Part shown: positions 25,575 through 34,528 of the stretch, one piece after another
Layout of the letters: every line of letters starts with the position of its first letter
Numbering within the stretch: position 1 is the stretch's first letter
Assembly: GCA_038329895.1 (NCBI GenBank)
Contig: JBBQNM010000004.1
Span: forward strand, 1-64,000
Source of the DNA: Mayfieldus sp038329895
GTDB taxonomy: Bacteria > Actinomycetota > Thermoleophilia > Solirubrobacterales > 70-9
Reading direction: 5' to 3'
Length of the DNA stretch: 64,000 nt
The notes under the pieces: generated by a model
Told to the model about the DNA's origin: nothing
Seen by the model: the letters and a program-made list of their open reading frames with translations, nothing else
The model's database searches: none
Translations under genes and position numbers: made by a program

Positions 25575-27326
25575 ATGTTGGAAATGTCTCCACATCTCGA
25601 CCCCCCTCTGAAGGCCCGCCTGCGGTTCTCCAGCGGGATGTCGACGACGCGGATCGTCGAGGACAGGGCGCTTATGGCGCGGACCTTCGCCTATCTGTTC
25701 GGGATCGGCGGGACGCTCGCCTTGCTGACGCTGCTGCTGCCCGGTTCCCCGGATCGCGCCGAGTTGCCGTTCGCCGCCGTCGCCGTCGAGGCGTACCTGA
25801 CGACGGCCCTCTTCATCCTCGCCTATGACCGGCTGCCGCAATGGTTCTTCCGGATATCGCCGATGCTGGGCAACCTGCTCGTTGCGCTGGCGATCGTGTT
25901 CGGCGGAACCCAGGCGACTGGCGCCTATGCGCTGTTCTACTTCTGGGTTGCCCTGGCCGCGTTCTACTTCTTCGAGTTGCGTTGGGCGATGGTCTGCGGG
26001 GCGGTGGCCAGCATCTCCTATGCCGGCGTCTTGAACTTCCAATCGGGGGTCCAGCTGGGCCAGCTGAAGTGGTTGATGCTGACCGGTGGGCTGTTCGTCT
26101 CCGGGGTGATCATGGGCCTGCTGCGGTCCCGGGCGGAACACCTGGTCGGTCAGCTGTCCACGGCGGCCAGCATCGACGTGCTGACCGGTCTGCCCAACCG
26201 CCGCGAGTTCGATACCAAGCTGCGCCATGAGCTTGCGCGGGCGAAGCGGGTCGGGATCGAGTTTGGACTCGTCTGGCTCGACCTCGACCGCTTCCAGCCA
26301 ATCAACGACAGCGCCGGTCACCATGCGGGCGATCTGCTGCTCGAGCGCGTCGCGCGCCTGATGCGCAGCGAGTTACGGGAGAGCGACACGCTGGCGCGTC
26401 TCGGTGGCGACGAGTTCGGGGTGATCGTTCCGGAGGCCGCTCAGGTCGACACCTACCTGCTCGCCGAGCGGCTCCGCAAGAGGGTGCGCGAGACGCTGGA
26501 GGACGGAGGGAACGGACTCACTGTTAGCGCCGGCGTGGCGATCTTCGGAAGGCACGGCAGCACCCCCCAGGAGCTGATCGCGGCCGGCGAGCAGGCGCTG
26601 CTGGCGGCGAAGCGGTTGGGGCGCGACCGCACGGTGATCTTCAGCGACGAGGTTGCGTCGAACCTTCTCGAGCTCGGCCTCGGCGCCGCCAACGAGTTGC
26701 CGACGAGCCTGGAGACGATCCTCTCGCTCGCCGAGCTGGTCGACGTCAACCAGATGGGCTCGGCGCGCCACTCGCAGGTGGTCGGACGTTACGCCGAGGC
26801 GATGGGAGAGAAGATCGGGTTGTACCCGGACGACGTGCAGCGCCTTCGCCTCGCCGGGATCCTTCACGACGTCGGCAAGATCGGCGTCAGGGGCTCGATC
26901 CTGGCCAAGCCGGGCCCGCTCACCGCGGCGGAGATGGAGGAGATGCGTACCCACCCGGAGATCGGGGCGCGGATAGCCCGCAACGCGGGGCTCAGCGATA
27001 TTGCCCTGTGGATCAGCGCCCACCATGAGCGCCCCGACGGCCGCGGCTATCCGCTCGGGCTCAGCGAGGGCGAGATACCGCTGGAGGCGCGGATCCTCGC
27101 GGTCGGCGACGCATACGAGGCGATGACCAACGACCGCGCCTACCGCTCGGCGATGAACGAGTCGAAGGCGCGCGCCGAGCTGCGGCGCAACGCTGGAAGC
27201 CAGTTCGACGAGCGGGTCATCGAGGCGTTCCTGTCGCTGCTGGAGTCTGACGCGTTCGACGAGCTGGCCCGGACGAACGGAGTTCAGGCCGAAATGTCAA
27301 GTCTCTCGGCCAGCTCGACGAAGTAG
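25575..27326 (+). CDS. Membrane GGDEF and HD-GYP signalling protein
   Basis: 583 residues from ATG 25575; ATG 25638 is an alternative. About six membrane segments occupy residues 30-190. A GGDEF diguanylate cyclase domain follows with SIDVLTGLPNRREFD and the intact RLGGDEFG active site. The C-terminus is an HD-GYP phosphodiesterase domain with LHDVGKIG, RTHPEIGA, SAHHERPDGRGYP and GDAYEAMTNDRAYR. It thus carries both synthesis and breakdown modules for cyclic di-GMP in one protein, presumably responding to a membrane signal. The 3' end overlaps the convergent acetoacetyl-CoA synthetase gene by 43 bases. Confidence 0.9.
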   Translation: MLEMSPHLDPPLKARLRFSSGMSTTRIVEDRALMARTFAYLFGIGGTLALLTLLLPGSPDRAELPFAAVAVEAYLTTALFILAYDRLPQWFFRISPMLGNLLVALAIVFGGTQATGAYALFYFWVALAAFYFFELRWAMVCGAVASISYAGVLNFQSGVQLGQLKWLMLTGGLFVSGVIMGLLRSRAEHLVGQLSTAASIDVLTGLPNRREFDTKLRHELARAKRVGIEFGLVWLDLDRFQPINDSAGHHAGDLLLERVARLMRSELRESDTLARLGGDEFGVIVPEAAQVDTYLLAERLRKRVRETLEDGGNGLTVSAGVAIFGRHGSTPQELIAAGEQALLAAKRLGRDRTVIFSDEVASNLLELGLGAANELPTSLETILSLAELVDVNQMGSARHSQVVGRYAEAMGEKIGLYPDDVQRLRLAGILHDVGKIGVRGSILAKPGPLTAAEMEEMRTHPEIGARIARNAGLSDIALWISAHHERPDGRGYPLGLSEGEIPLEARILAVGDAYEAMTNDRAYRSAMNESKARAELRRNAGSQFDERVIEAFLSLLESDAFDELARTNGVQAEMSSLSASSTK

Positions 27327-29281
27327 TCGAGCGCCGCCGGGTTGGCGAGCGAGTCGCGACTCGCGGCCTGCTCGGGAGCGGTGCCCATCAGGATCCGCTT
27401 CACCGGGACCTCCAGCACCTTGCCGCTGAGTGTCCGCGGCACCTCGGCGATCCGGTAGACCGCATTGGGAACGTGGCGGGGCGAGCAGCGCTCGCGGATC
27501 CGTCGCTTGATCTCGTCCTCCAGCTGCTCGTCCAATTCGGCGCCCTCGCCCAATACGACGAACAGCGGCATCCATCCCTCCGTTCCGGGTCTGGGAACGT
27601 CGACCACCAGGGCGTCGAGCACGTCCGGGATCGCCTGCACGGCGCGGTAGATCTCGCTGGTGCCCATCCGCACTCCCTGTCGGTTGATGGTCGAGTCGGA
27701 GCGCCCGTAGATCACCGCGGTGCCCCGCGAGGTGATCTCGATCCAGTCGCCGTGGCGCCAGATGCCCGGGTACTGCTCGAAGTAGCTGGCGCGGTAGCGG
27801 GAGCCGTCCCCGTCGCCCCACAGGAAGAGCGGCATCGAGGGCATCGGCTCGGTGATCACAAGCTCGCCGACCTCGTCGATCACCGGGCTTCCCCCCTCAT
27901 CGAAAGCCTCGACCTTGGCGCCCAGTGCCCGTCCCTGGAGCTCGCCGCGGTAGACGGGAAGCAGCGGAACGCCGCCGACAAAAGCGGTGCAGACGTCGGT
28001 GCCACCGCTGGTCGAGAACAGCCAGGTGTCGCTCCCGACGTGGTCATAGATCCAGTCGAAGCTCTCCGGGGACAGGGGAGAACCGGTCGAGCCGACCGCG
28101 CGCAGGGCCGAGAGGTTGCGACCGGCGCCGGGCTCGACCTCGGCCTTCATGCAGGTGGCGATGTAACTGGCGCTGGTGCCGAAGCAGGTGATGCGGGCGC
28201 GGTCGGCGAGGTCCCAGAGCACCCCCAGGTCCGGGTGGCCGGGGCTGCCGTCGTAGAGGACGATGGCCGCCTCGGTCAGCAGGCCGGAGACGAGGAAGTT
28301 CCACATCATCCAGCCGGTCGTCGTGAACCAGAAGATCCGGTCCCCGCGTTGTCCGTCGACGTGCAGATGCAGCTTCTTGAGGTGCTCGAGAAGGATCCCG
28401 CCGTGCCCCTGGACGATCGCCTTCGGAAGCCCGGTGGTGCCGGAGGAGTAGAGGATCCACAGCGGGTGGTCGAAGGGGACTGACTCGAAATGCAGCTCGG
28501 CGCCCGTACCGGCCGAGGCGAGCTCGTCCCAGGTGATCGCGTTTCGCAGCGGTGAGAGGTCGGGGTCGGCGTCGAGGTAGCCGAGCACGGCGGTGTGTTG
28601 GAGCGTGGGCATCTGCGCCTGTAGCCCGGCGAGCACGTCGCGGCGGTCGAACCCCTTTCCGTTGTAGCTGTAGCCGTCGACGGCGAACAGCACCTTCGGC
28701 TCGATTTGGGCGAAGCGGTCGACGACGCTGCCGGGCCCGAAGTCGGGCGAGCAGCTCGACCAGACCGCGCCGATGCTGGCTGTGGCGAGGAAGGCGATCA
28801 CCGCCTCGGGGATGTTCGGCAGGTAGGCGGCGACGCGGTCGCCACGCCCGACGCCGAGGTCGCGCAGGCCGGCAGCGATCTCGGCGACCTGGTCGCGCAG
28901 CTCTGCCCAGCTCAGCTGGGTCAGGTCCCGCAGCTCGGAGGCGTGCAGGATCGCGGGCTCCTCGTCGCGCTTGTCGCGGAACAGGTGCTCGGCGTAGTTG
29001 AGCTCGGCGCCCTCGAACCAGCGCGCCCCCGGCATCGTGCGGTCGCTAAGCACCGCCGAGTGCGGGGTGGGGGAGGTGACGCCGAAGTAGTCCCAGATCG
29101 AGGACCAGAAGTCCTCCAGCTCGATGACGGACCACTCCCACAGTGGCGGGTAACCGTCGAAGCGGAGGCCGCGCTCGCTCTCCAGCCAGCGCATGTAGCG
29201 GGTCATTGCGCAGCGCTCGACCATCTCGGCCGGCGGCTCCCAGAGCAGTTCCCCAGCGCGGCCCGCTGTCCCCTCTTCCAT
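27284..29281 (-). CDS. Acetoacetate--CoA ligase
   Basis: 665 residues, the usual length of AacS. It activates acetoacetate with ATP and CoA. Hallmarks: the N-terminal MTRYMRWLESERGLRFDGYPPLWEWSV block, ARWFEGAELNYAEHLF, the P-loop-like YSSGTTGLPKAIVQGHGG, WFTTTGWMMWNFLVSGL and the C-terminal RTLSGKVLEVPVKRIL with the catalytic Lys. Together with HMG-CoA lyase it would return acetoacetate to acetyl-CoA metabolism. Confidence 0.93.
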   Translation of the reverse strand: MEEGTAGRAGELLWEPPAEMVERCAMTRYMRWLESERGLRFDGYPPLWEWSVIELEDFWSSIWDYFGVTSPTPHSAVLSDRTMPGARWFEGAELNYAEHLFRDKRDEEPAILHASELRDLTQLSWAELRDQVAEIAAGLRDLGVGRGDRVAAYLPNIPEAVIAFLATASIGAVWSSCSPDFGPGSVVDRFAQIEPKVLFAVDGYSYNGKGFDRRDVLAGLQAQMPTLQHTAVLGYLDADPDLSPLRNAITWDELASAGTGAELHFESVPFDHPLWILYSSGTTGLPKAIVQGHGGILLEHLKKLHLHVDGQRGDRIFWFTTTGWMMWNFLVSGLLTEAAIVLYDGSPGHPDLGVLWDLADRARITCFGTSASYIATCMKAEVEPGAGRNLSALRAVGSTGSPLSPESFDWIYDHVGSDTWLFSTSGGTDVCTAFVGGVPLLPVYRGELQGRALGAKVEAFDEGGSPVIDEVGELVITEPMPSMPLFLWGDGDGSRYRASYFEQYPGIWRHGDWIEITSRGTAVIYGRSDSTINRQGVRMGTSEIYRAVQAIPDVLDALVVDVPRPGTEGWMPLFVVLGEGAELDEQLEDEIKRRIRERCSPRHVPNAVYRIAEVPRTLSGKVLEVPVKRILMGTAPEQAASRDSLANPAALDYFVELAERLDISA

Positions 29282-29295
29282 CGCGCCCGCTTATA

Positions 29296-31311
29296 TCACC
29301 GGCTCTGCTGCCGGCCCACGTCGCGGTCGATCTGGCGCGCCAGCTCGACCGTGAACTCGACCGCCCGCGTCATCGCATCCTCGTCGAGCTTGTCCGGGGT
29401 GTCGGCGTGCGTGTGGTAGTAGGGCGGTCCGACGCCATCCTCGGCGCCGATCAGCGAGATGGCTCGAAATCCGCGCGTTCTGGCCGGCAGCGCGTCGGTG
29501 TGGAAGGGGATGCGGATCGGACGCGCCCGGTAGCGGTCACCGTTCTCGCGGTCGGCGGTCGCGATCGCGTCGCAGAGATCGAACAGGCGGCGATCCAACT
29601 CGTAGCTGATGATCGCGCCCTCGCTGGCGAGGTAGTGGACGTCGCCATAGGAGACCGAGTCGACGTTGACGAAGAAGGTGTTCTCGGCGTTTAGCTCCTT
29701 CCGATGGGCCGCGAACCAGCGCGCCATGCCCTCGCAGTTGCACTCCTCGGCGCCGGGGAGGACCACCCAGACGTCGAGGTTCTGCGGCGGGTCGGCGTCG
29801 AGCAGTTCGGCGGTCGAGAGAACGGCGGCGACGCCGGAGGCGTTGTCGTAGGCGCCCGGCACGACCCCGGAAAGCGCGATGTCGATCAGCAGCGCGAGGG
29901 TGACGAGCAGCAGCGCCATGGGGATGAGCTGGGCGATCGCCAGCCCTTGCGTTTCGATGCCGCCCAATCGTGCTGCGCTGATCGCCAGCAGCGGGACGAT
30001 GCCGACCCAGAAGAAGAGCCTGAACGGGCCGAGCAGCAGCCTCGCGGTCTCGGGAAGGCGCTTTGCCGCGCGGGTCGAGCGGGGCCCGAAGACGAGCCCG
30101 GTCTTGGCGGCGTCGTAGTGGGCGCTCAGTACGAGGCGGGCCGGGGCGGAGGGATTGGGGCCGGGGGAGACGACGTTCTGGGAGGCACGGCGGAAGAACA
30201 GTCTGCGGATCAGGTAGAGGCGCGTGTTCTGGTCCAGGTAAAGGGAGGTGGCGGCGATCAAAACGATTACGAAGCCGAGCGGCGCCAGCACCAGCGCAAC
30301 CAGCGAGCCGGCGACCGCCAGCAGCAGGTGCGCGGCCATCACCAGCGCGTACTCAGGGTGGACGTATGTCGGCTCGATCGCGACCTTGCGGCCCGTCTTC
30401 CGCAGCCGCTCGGCGAGGCGGTTGGCGGCCCGGCGCTCGGCGTCGGTGCCGGGCCCGCGACCCTCGAACGAGCACAGCTCCTCGATCAGCTCCCTGCGGT
30501 CGGCGGCGTTCAAGGGCGGCGGATTATCCCTGAGCCATCGCTTCGGGCCTATGTGTCGGTCGAGAATCTGGACCGACTCAGACCGGGCGACCGAGATGTT
30601 CCAAGGGCCATCCTGGCGCCATTGCACACCGAGGCGATCGCATGCATCGCAGAAAATCGCCTGGATGTCCTGAGAACGGTTGGAAAAGAAATAGCGCGGA
30701 TAGGAATAGGTTTTCTTCGGGTGGCGGATCTTGTTCTGGACGCGGTATCCATCGGAGTGGATCAGACCCCGAGCGATGCGGCCGGGAAAGCACTCAGCGA
30801 TGCGCTGCTGCCAGGGCTTCAAGGCGATGCGCCTTTTGTGCTTCATGCCAGGGCCGTGCTGGGGAAATAGGCATGGCCAATGACGCGAATACGAGGAGAC
30901 CTCATTGAGATGCTCATTGCGGCGCCGGAAGACACCGACCTTGCTCGAGGGCATTACGAGGCTCATCGCAGCTCCGCACTCGTCGACGATCACCGGATAT
31001 GCCCGATCAAGGAAGACGCGGAGGCGATGCACGTTCCGCGGAGCCCGGGACACGAGACCGTCTCCCAGATAGAGACCGAGAAGATAGGCGTACGCGAATG
31101 CCGTGGTTCCGGGGAGGAACTCCGCCGACTCGCTGCAACGAGGGCAACTCGTCCTCCGGTGTACATATCTTCGTCCCGATCCTGGTGTGTTGCCCGATAA
31201 CCACGGACGAAACGTCGCCCGAGAAATGCCCATGCGACGGGAGATTTCAGAGTTGTTGAGGCCCGCGGCATGCAGCTCGAGCACGAGGTCCACCTCAGCC
31301 TGAGATCTCAT
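29296..31311 (-). CDS. HTH-LAGLIDADG endonuclease fused to M28 metallopeptidase
   Basis: 671 residues in one uninterrupted frame. Residues 1-45 are a helix-turn-helix (NNSEISRRMGISRATFRPWL). Residues 70-275 are a LAGLIDADG-type endonuclease with two motif helices, AYLLGLYLGDG and ARGLIHSDG, and the family block HWPCLFPQHGPGMKH. From about residue 285 the protein is an M28 peptidase: membrane helices, then LSAHYDAAKTG, GAYDNASGVAAVLS, LPGAEECNCEGM, VDSVSYGD and YYHTHADTPDKL supply the zinc ligands. A TTG at the LNAADRREL junction could start the peptidase alone. The ORF begins 17 bases after the 3' end of tRNA-Leu(CAA), so all three may share a transcript. Confidence 0.82.
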   Translation of the reverse strand: MRSQAEVDLVLELHAAGLNNSEISRRMGISRATFRPWLSGNTPGSGRRYVHRRTSCPRCSESAEFLPGTTAFAYAYLLGLYLGDGLVSRAPRNVHRLRVFLDRAYPVIVDECGAAMSLVMPSSKVGVFRRRNEHLNEVSSYSRHWPCLFPQHGPGMKHKRRIALKPWQQRIAECFPGRIARGLIHSDGYRVQNKIRHPKKTYSYPRYFFSNRSQDIQAIFCDACDRLGVQWRQDGPWNISVARSESVQILDRHIGPKRWLRDNPPPLNAADRRELIEELCSFEGRGPGTDAERRAANRLAERLRKTGRKVAIEPTYVHPEYALVMAAHLLLAVAGSLVALVLAPLGFVIVLIAATSLYLDQNTRLYLIRRLFFRRASQNVVSPGPNPSAPARLVLSAHYDAAKTGLVFGPRSTRAAKRLPETARLLLGPFRLFFWVGIVPLLAISAARLGGIETQGLAIAQLIPMALLLVTLALLIDIALSGVVPGAYDNASGVAAVLSTAELLDADPPQNLDVWVVLPGAEECNCEGMARWFAAHRKELNAENTFFVNVDSVSYGDVHYLASEGAIISYELDRRLFDLCDAIATADRENGDRYRARPIRIPFHTDALPARTRGFRAISLIGAEDGVGPPYYHTHADTPDKLDEDAMTRAVEFTVELARQIDRDVGRQQSR

Positions 31312-31327
31312 CTGGCCTCGAACCTCA

Positions 31328-31411
31328 TGCGGCGGGTGGGACTCGAACCCACAAGCCCTTGCGGGCAGCGGCTTTTGAGACCGCCTCCTTTGCCAGTTTG
31401 GACACCGCCGC
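31328..31411 (-). tRNA. tRNA-Leu (CAA)
   Basis: The 84-base sequence folds with acceptor GCGGCGG/CCGCCGC, anticodon loop CTCAAAA (anticodon CAA), a long variable arm typical of leucine tRNAs, and T-arm GTGGGTTCGAGTCCCAC. CCA is not encoded. Confidence 0.95.
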
Positions 31412-31557
31412 AGGTCATTTCAGTCTACGGGCGGGGTAGGCGACCGGGCGGTCGCGGAAGCCCCGAATCCCGCATTCCTGCGCCATTTGAGGCAGTTCCG
31501 TTAGGAAGCTTTCACAGGGCACCGGCTCGACGGAGGCGCTGAATGGGCTGGGCGCGC

Positions 31558-32100
31558 CTAGGCCGGCTGCGGGCTGCCAGTGTCGGGCGGCGGCTCGGCG
31601 CCGTAATCCTCGCCGGAGCCGATCGGCCGCTCCTCCTCCACGTGCCAGTCCTGGTTGAAACCGATCATCGCGACTGCGATCACCAGCACCTGGAGTGGGA
31701 TCAGGATCACCAGCAGCAGACCGATCAACGTGTCGGGGAGGATCGCGGTGTCGAAGCCCGACTTGTCGCGCGCGAACCAGCTCGGGACACCGACGGCGGC
31801 GAAGATCAACAGCAGGATCGAGAGCGCCGCCGAGACCGGCAGCACGCCGCGGCTCCAGCGCGCGACCATCACGGCGAAGCCGATGTAGAGGGCGACGTAG
31901 ATGATGCAGACGAGCCCCATGGCGGCGCCGCCGTCCAGTAGCGACCAGCCGCCGATCGTCACCACCAGGCAAACTCCGGCTGTGGCCAGCAGCAGCAGCA
32001 CGATCACGGCCTTCGTCGTGATGGCTTGCGGCTTCTCCCTGTTGGGTCGCCACAGCTCGTAGCCTGGCCTGACCTCTCCTACCGCCATCAGCACAAGCAT
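31558..32100 (-). CDS. Hypothetical membrane protein
   Basis: 180 residues with four hydrophobic segments (AVIVLLLLATAGVCLVVTI, MGLVCIIYVALYIGFAVMV, VSAALSILLLIFAAVG, TLIGLLLVILIPLQVLVIAVAMI). The tail is cytoplasmic or exposed and acidic/Pro-rich (EEERPIGSGEDYGAEPPPD). The N-terminus is short and charged. It lies between two leucine tRNAs with no operon partner. No family recognised; the topology alone gives no function. Confidence 0.72.
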   Translation of the reverse strand: MLVLMAVGEVRPGYELWRPNREKPQAITTKAVIVLLLLATAGVCLVVTIGGWSLLDGGAAMGLVCIIYVALYIGFAVMVARWSRGVLPVSAALSILLLIFAAVGVPSWFARDKSGFDTAILPDTLIGLLLVILIPLQVLVIAVAMIGFNQDWHVEEERPIGSGEDYGAEPPPDTGSPQPA

Positions 32101-32158
32101 AAATCCCCGCGCTTAAAAACGCGACGGTTGGGCGCCGACCTAGTATTCGTGGCCACGC

Positions 32159-32243
32159 GCGGGCGTGGTGGAATTTGGAAGACACGCCGGCTTTAGGTGC
32201 CGGTGCTCGAAAGAGCTTGGGGGTTCGAGTCCCTCCGCCCGCA
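32159..32243 (+). tRNA. tRNA-Leu (TAG)
   Basis: 85 bases: acceptor GCGGGCG/CGCCCGC, anticodon loop CTTTAGG (anticodon TAG) in stem GCCGG/CCGG, long variable arm GTGCTCGAAAGAGCTT, and T-arm GGGGGTTCGAGTCCCTC. CCA not encoded. Confidence 0.95.
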
Positions 32244-32314
32244 CTCCGGCAAGCCCCAGCGATGTTGCGATTACGACCGTTGCCAGAGGCCTCGGCGTTA
32301 CGATTCGAACGCTT

Positions 32315-32388
32315 GGGGCAGTGGCCAAATTGGTTACGGCACCGGTCTCCAAAACCGGCGATTCCAGGTTCGAGTCCTGGCTGCCCCG
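32315..32388 (+). tRNA. tRNA-Trp (CCA)
   Basis: 74 bases: acceptor GGGGCAG/CTGCCCC, anticodon stem CCGGT/ACCGG with loop CTCCAAA (anticodon CCA), T-arm CCAGGTTCGAGTCCTGG. It follows tRNA-Leu by about 70 bases on the same strand. Confidence 0.95.
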
Positions 32389-32399
32389 CTGGCGACTCG

Positions 32400-33659
32400 C
32401 TAGCCCTTCGGCTCGAAGCGGTGCAGCGAGTAGTAGCCGACCAGGTAGAGGCTCTGCCCGTCGGAGATCATCGGTGTGTAGCCGGGGGAAGCGAAGCTGA
32501 AGACCTTCTTGTGCGTCAGCACGTCGATCCCGATCGACTTGCCGGTCGCGAAGCTCGACGTGTACACCGTGTGACCGATCACCACCGCGGTACCCGGTAT
32601 CGAGCCGCCGACGTTGTAGCGCCAGCGCAGCTTGCCGCTCAGCGCGTCGATCGCGTAGAGGCGATGGTCGTAGGAGCCGATGTAGACGGTCGGTCCCGGC
32701 GTGCCGGGAACGTCGGCGACCGCCGGCGAGCCGTAGACGAAATTGCCGGTCTGGAACGACCAGCTGTACTTGCCGGTTTTCTGGTCGAGCGCGAACACGG
32801 TGCCGTCGTCGCGCCCGGCGTAGACGCGCCCGTTCGCGATTGCCGGCGAGGAGTAGAAGCCGCCATCGCCGCCCGGCGGCAGGTCCTCGGTGTTGACGCG
32901 CCAGATCTCGCGCCCGTCGGAGGCGCGCAGCGCGAACATCGCGCCGCCGTAGTCGCCGAAATAGACCATCCCGCGGTCGAAGCTGGGGCTGGCCTTGATC
33001 ACGTGCGGGACGTGGAACGTCCAGCGTGTCTTGCCGTTGGCGGTGTTCAGCGCAAAGAAGATCCCCTTGTCGGAGCCGATGTAGATCGTCTTGCCGATCA
33101 CCAGCGGCGATGACTGGAGGGTGGTGGGGAGCTTGCGCTTCCATTCGATCTTCGCGTCGCTGGCGTTCAGCGACAGCAGCGTCCCGTCCTCGAAGGAGAC
33201 GAATATCTGCTGGCGCCCGAAGACCGGCGCGGTGACGTCGGAGGCCGGCCCCTTGTAGTGGCGGTCGCGGCGCAGATCCCAGACCACCTTGCCGGTCTCG
33301 GCGTCCAGGGCCCGCACGTTGCTGTACTTGTTGACGAGGTAGAGGCGCCCGTTGGCGATCGCGGGCGGGAACTCGATTAGCGCCTGGTCGTTGTAGGCCC
33401 AGACCTGCTTCAGCGGCGGGTTGAGGTCACTCGGCAGGTAGTGGAGCCGCTGCGGTACGCGTCCGAACAGCTTCCACTCGATCAGGTTGCCGTTCGATGC
33501 AGTGCCGCCGCCGGCGCTCGTGGTCCCGCTGTCAGACCCGCCGCAGCTGGTCAGCGCGACGAGCACAAGCGCGAGCAGGGCGAGGCTCAGAAACCTTGCC
33601 AGAGGGAAGGTCGAGAAGCGGCTTCGCATCGGGTGACGTATCGGCATCTCTGTCGCCAA
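32400..33659 (-). CDS. PQQ-type beta-propeller lipoprotein
   Basis: 419 residues. A signal segment (FLSLALLALVLVALTSC) ends in a lipobox Cys, then a Ser/Gly/Thr linker and a propeller built of PQQ-like repeats. Repeat signatures recur about every 45 residues: ALDAETGKVVWDL, SLNASDAKIEWKR, ALNTANGKTRWTF, ALRASDGREIWRV, ALDQKTGKYSWSF and AIDALSGKLRWRY. Such proteins act as exported scaffolds (BamB-like) rather than true quinoprotein dehydrogenases when the enzymatic domain is missing, as here. Flanked by tRNA genes; no functional partner is adjacent. Confidence 0.87.
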   Translation of the reverse strand: MATEMPIRHPMRSRFSTFPLARFLSLALLALVLVALTSCGGSDSGTTSAGGGTASNGNLIEWKLFGRVPQRLHYLPSDLNPPLKQVWAYNDQALIEFPPAIANGRLYLVNKYSNVRALDAETGKVVWDLRRDRHYKGPASDVTAPVFGRQQIFVSFEDGTLLSLNASDAKIEWKRKLPTTLQSSPLVIGKTIYIGSDKGIFFALNTANGKTRWTFHVPHVIKASPSFDRGMVYFGDYGGAMFALRASDGREIWRVNTEDLPPGGDGGFYSSPAIANGRVYAGRDDGTVFALDQKTGKYSWSFQTGNFVYGSPAVADVPGTPGPTVYIGSYDHRLYAIDALSGKLRWRYNVGGSIPGTAVVIGHTVYTSSFATGKSIGIDVLTHKKVFSFASPGYTPMISDGQSLYLVGYYSLHRFEPKG

Positions 33660-33753
33660 CCCAAAGACCCGGAGAGGCGACGCCCAATGCGGCTCTCACA
33701 TCCGGGGATCACGCCTGTGAGGCGAGCGGGCGGACCTATAATCGGTATTCGGC

Positions 33754-33825
33754 GCGGGCGTGGTGTAGTGGTTTGCACATGAGCCTTCCAAGCTCAGAGC
33801 GCGGGTTCGAGCCCCGTCGCCCGCT
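33754..33825 (+). tRNA. tRNA-Gly (TCC)
   Basis: 72 bases: acceptor GCGGGCG/CGCCCGC, anticodon stem TGAGC/GCTCA with loop CTTCCAA (anticodon TCC), T-arm GCGGGTTCGAGCCCCGT. The HNH pseudogene on the other strand ends 16 bases past its 3' end. Confidence 0.94.
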
Positions 33826-33840
33826 TCAGGTCGCAGCGCG

Positions 33841-34298
33841 CTATCGCTGCGTCAACACTGCGCGAAGGGCGCCCCGCCGCCGAGACGTGCGGCGGCGATG
33901 ACAGTTCGCGCACACGACCTCGCACTTCTTCATCTCTTCGAGAATGTTTCCCCAGCTCTTGCGCGAGAGCGCAGGACCGATCGCAAATGACTTGTCGCGC
34001 AGGTGATCGAACTCGAGAACGATTGGATCTTCTCTCCACAGTCGATACAGGGGTGGGTCTTGAAGTACTCGATCAGATACAGGGTCCGCTCCCGCGTCAA
34101 CCTTCGCTTTACCCTTGCAGCCTGATCGATGTAGCGCTGTCGATTTGCTTCGTAGTGCTCTCTGCCGTATGCGGAACGGCAGGGCCGGCAGAAGGAATCC
34201 CTCTGACCCCTTGATTTGCGGCGCCACGCGAAGTCATCGACTGGTTTCAACTCGCCGCACCGGTAGCACTTGCGAACTTCCGACCCTCTACCTGCCAT
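33841..34298 (-). pseudogene. HNH endonuclease, broken by one frameshift
   Basis: The first part (from ATG 34298) reads RKCYRCGELKPVDDFAWRR...CRPCRSAYGREHYEANRQRY...KTHPCIDCGE. The rest of the HNH domain continues in another frame as EDPIVLEFDHLRDKSF...WGNILEEMKKCEVVCANCHRRRTSRR. The frame changes close to 34030, where loss of a single G (GGAGAG-AAGATCC) explains it. All zinc knuckles and the HNH core are otherwise conserved, so the break is recent or a sequencing error. The family is often found as solitary genes in actinobacteria; here it abuts tRNA-Gly. Confidence 0.82.
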
Positions 34299-34355
34299 CG
34301 AACATATGTTCCCATCGTTCTCGGACGGAACACTGGCGTAAACTCGCGATCACCA

Positions 34356-34429
34356 CGGGGCGTGGCGCAGTCTGGTAGCGCATTCGGCTGGGGGCCGAAA
34401 GGTCGCTGGTTCAAATCCAGTCGCCCCGA
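34356..34429 (+). tRNA. tRNA-Pro (GGG)
   Basis: 74 bases: acceptor CGGGGCG/CGCCCCG, anticodon stem TTCGG/CCGAA with loop CTGGGGG (anticodon GGG), T-arm GCTGGTTCAAATCCAGT. Its 3' part is duplicated at 34841-34884 and, in pieces, at 44242 and 47926, so it marks the left edge of an integration hotspot. Confidence 0.95.
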
Positions 34430-34506
34430 CTACAAGAAAGGCGAGCAAATCAGCATGTTTGCTCGCTACCTCCTTCTCTTGGTTCGGACTCCGACCCCGG
34501 CCTCGG

Positions 34507-34528
34507 GGGCCCAATAAGGGCCCAATAG
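34507..34528 (+). repeat. Tandem 11-bp pair, attachment module 1
   Basis: GGGCCCAATAA followed at once by GGGCCCAATAG, about 78 bases past the 3' end of tRNA-Pro. Fits a pair of integrase arm-type sites. Confidence 0.65.
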
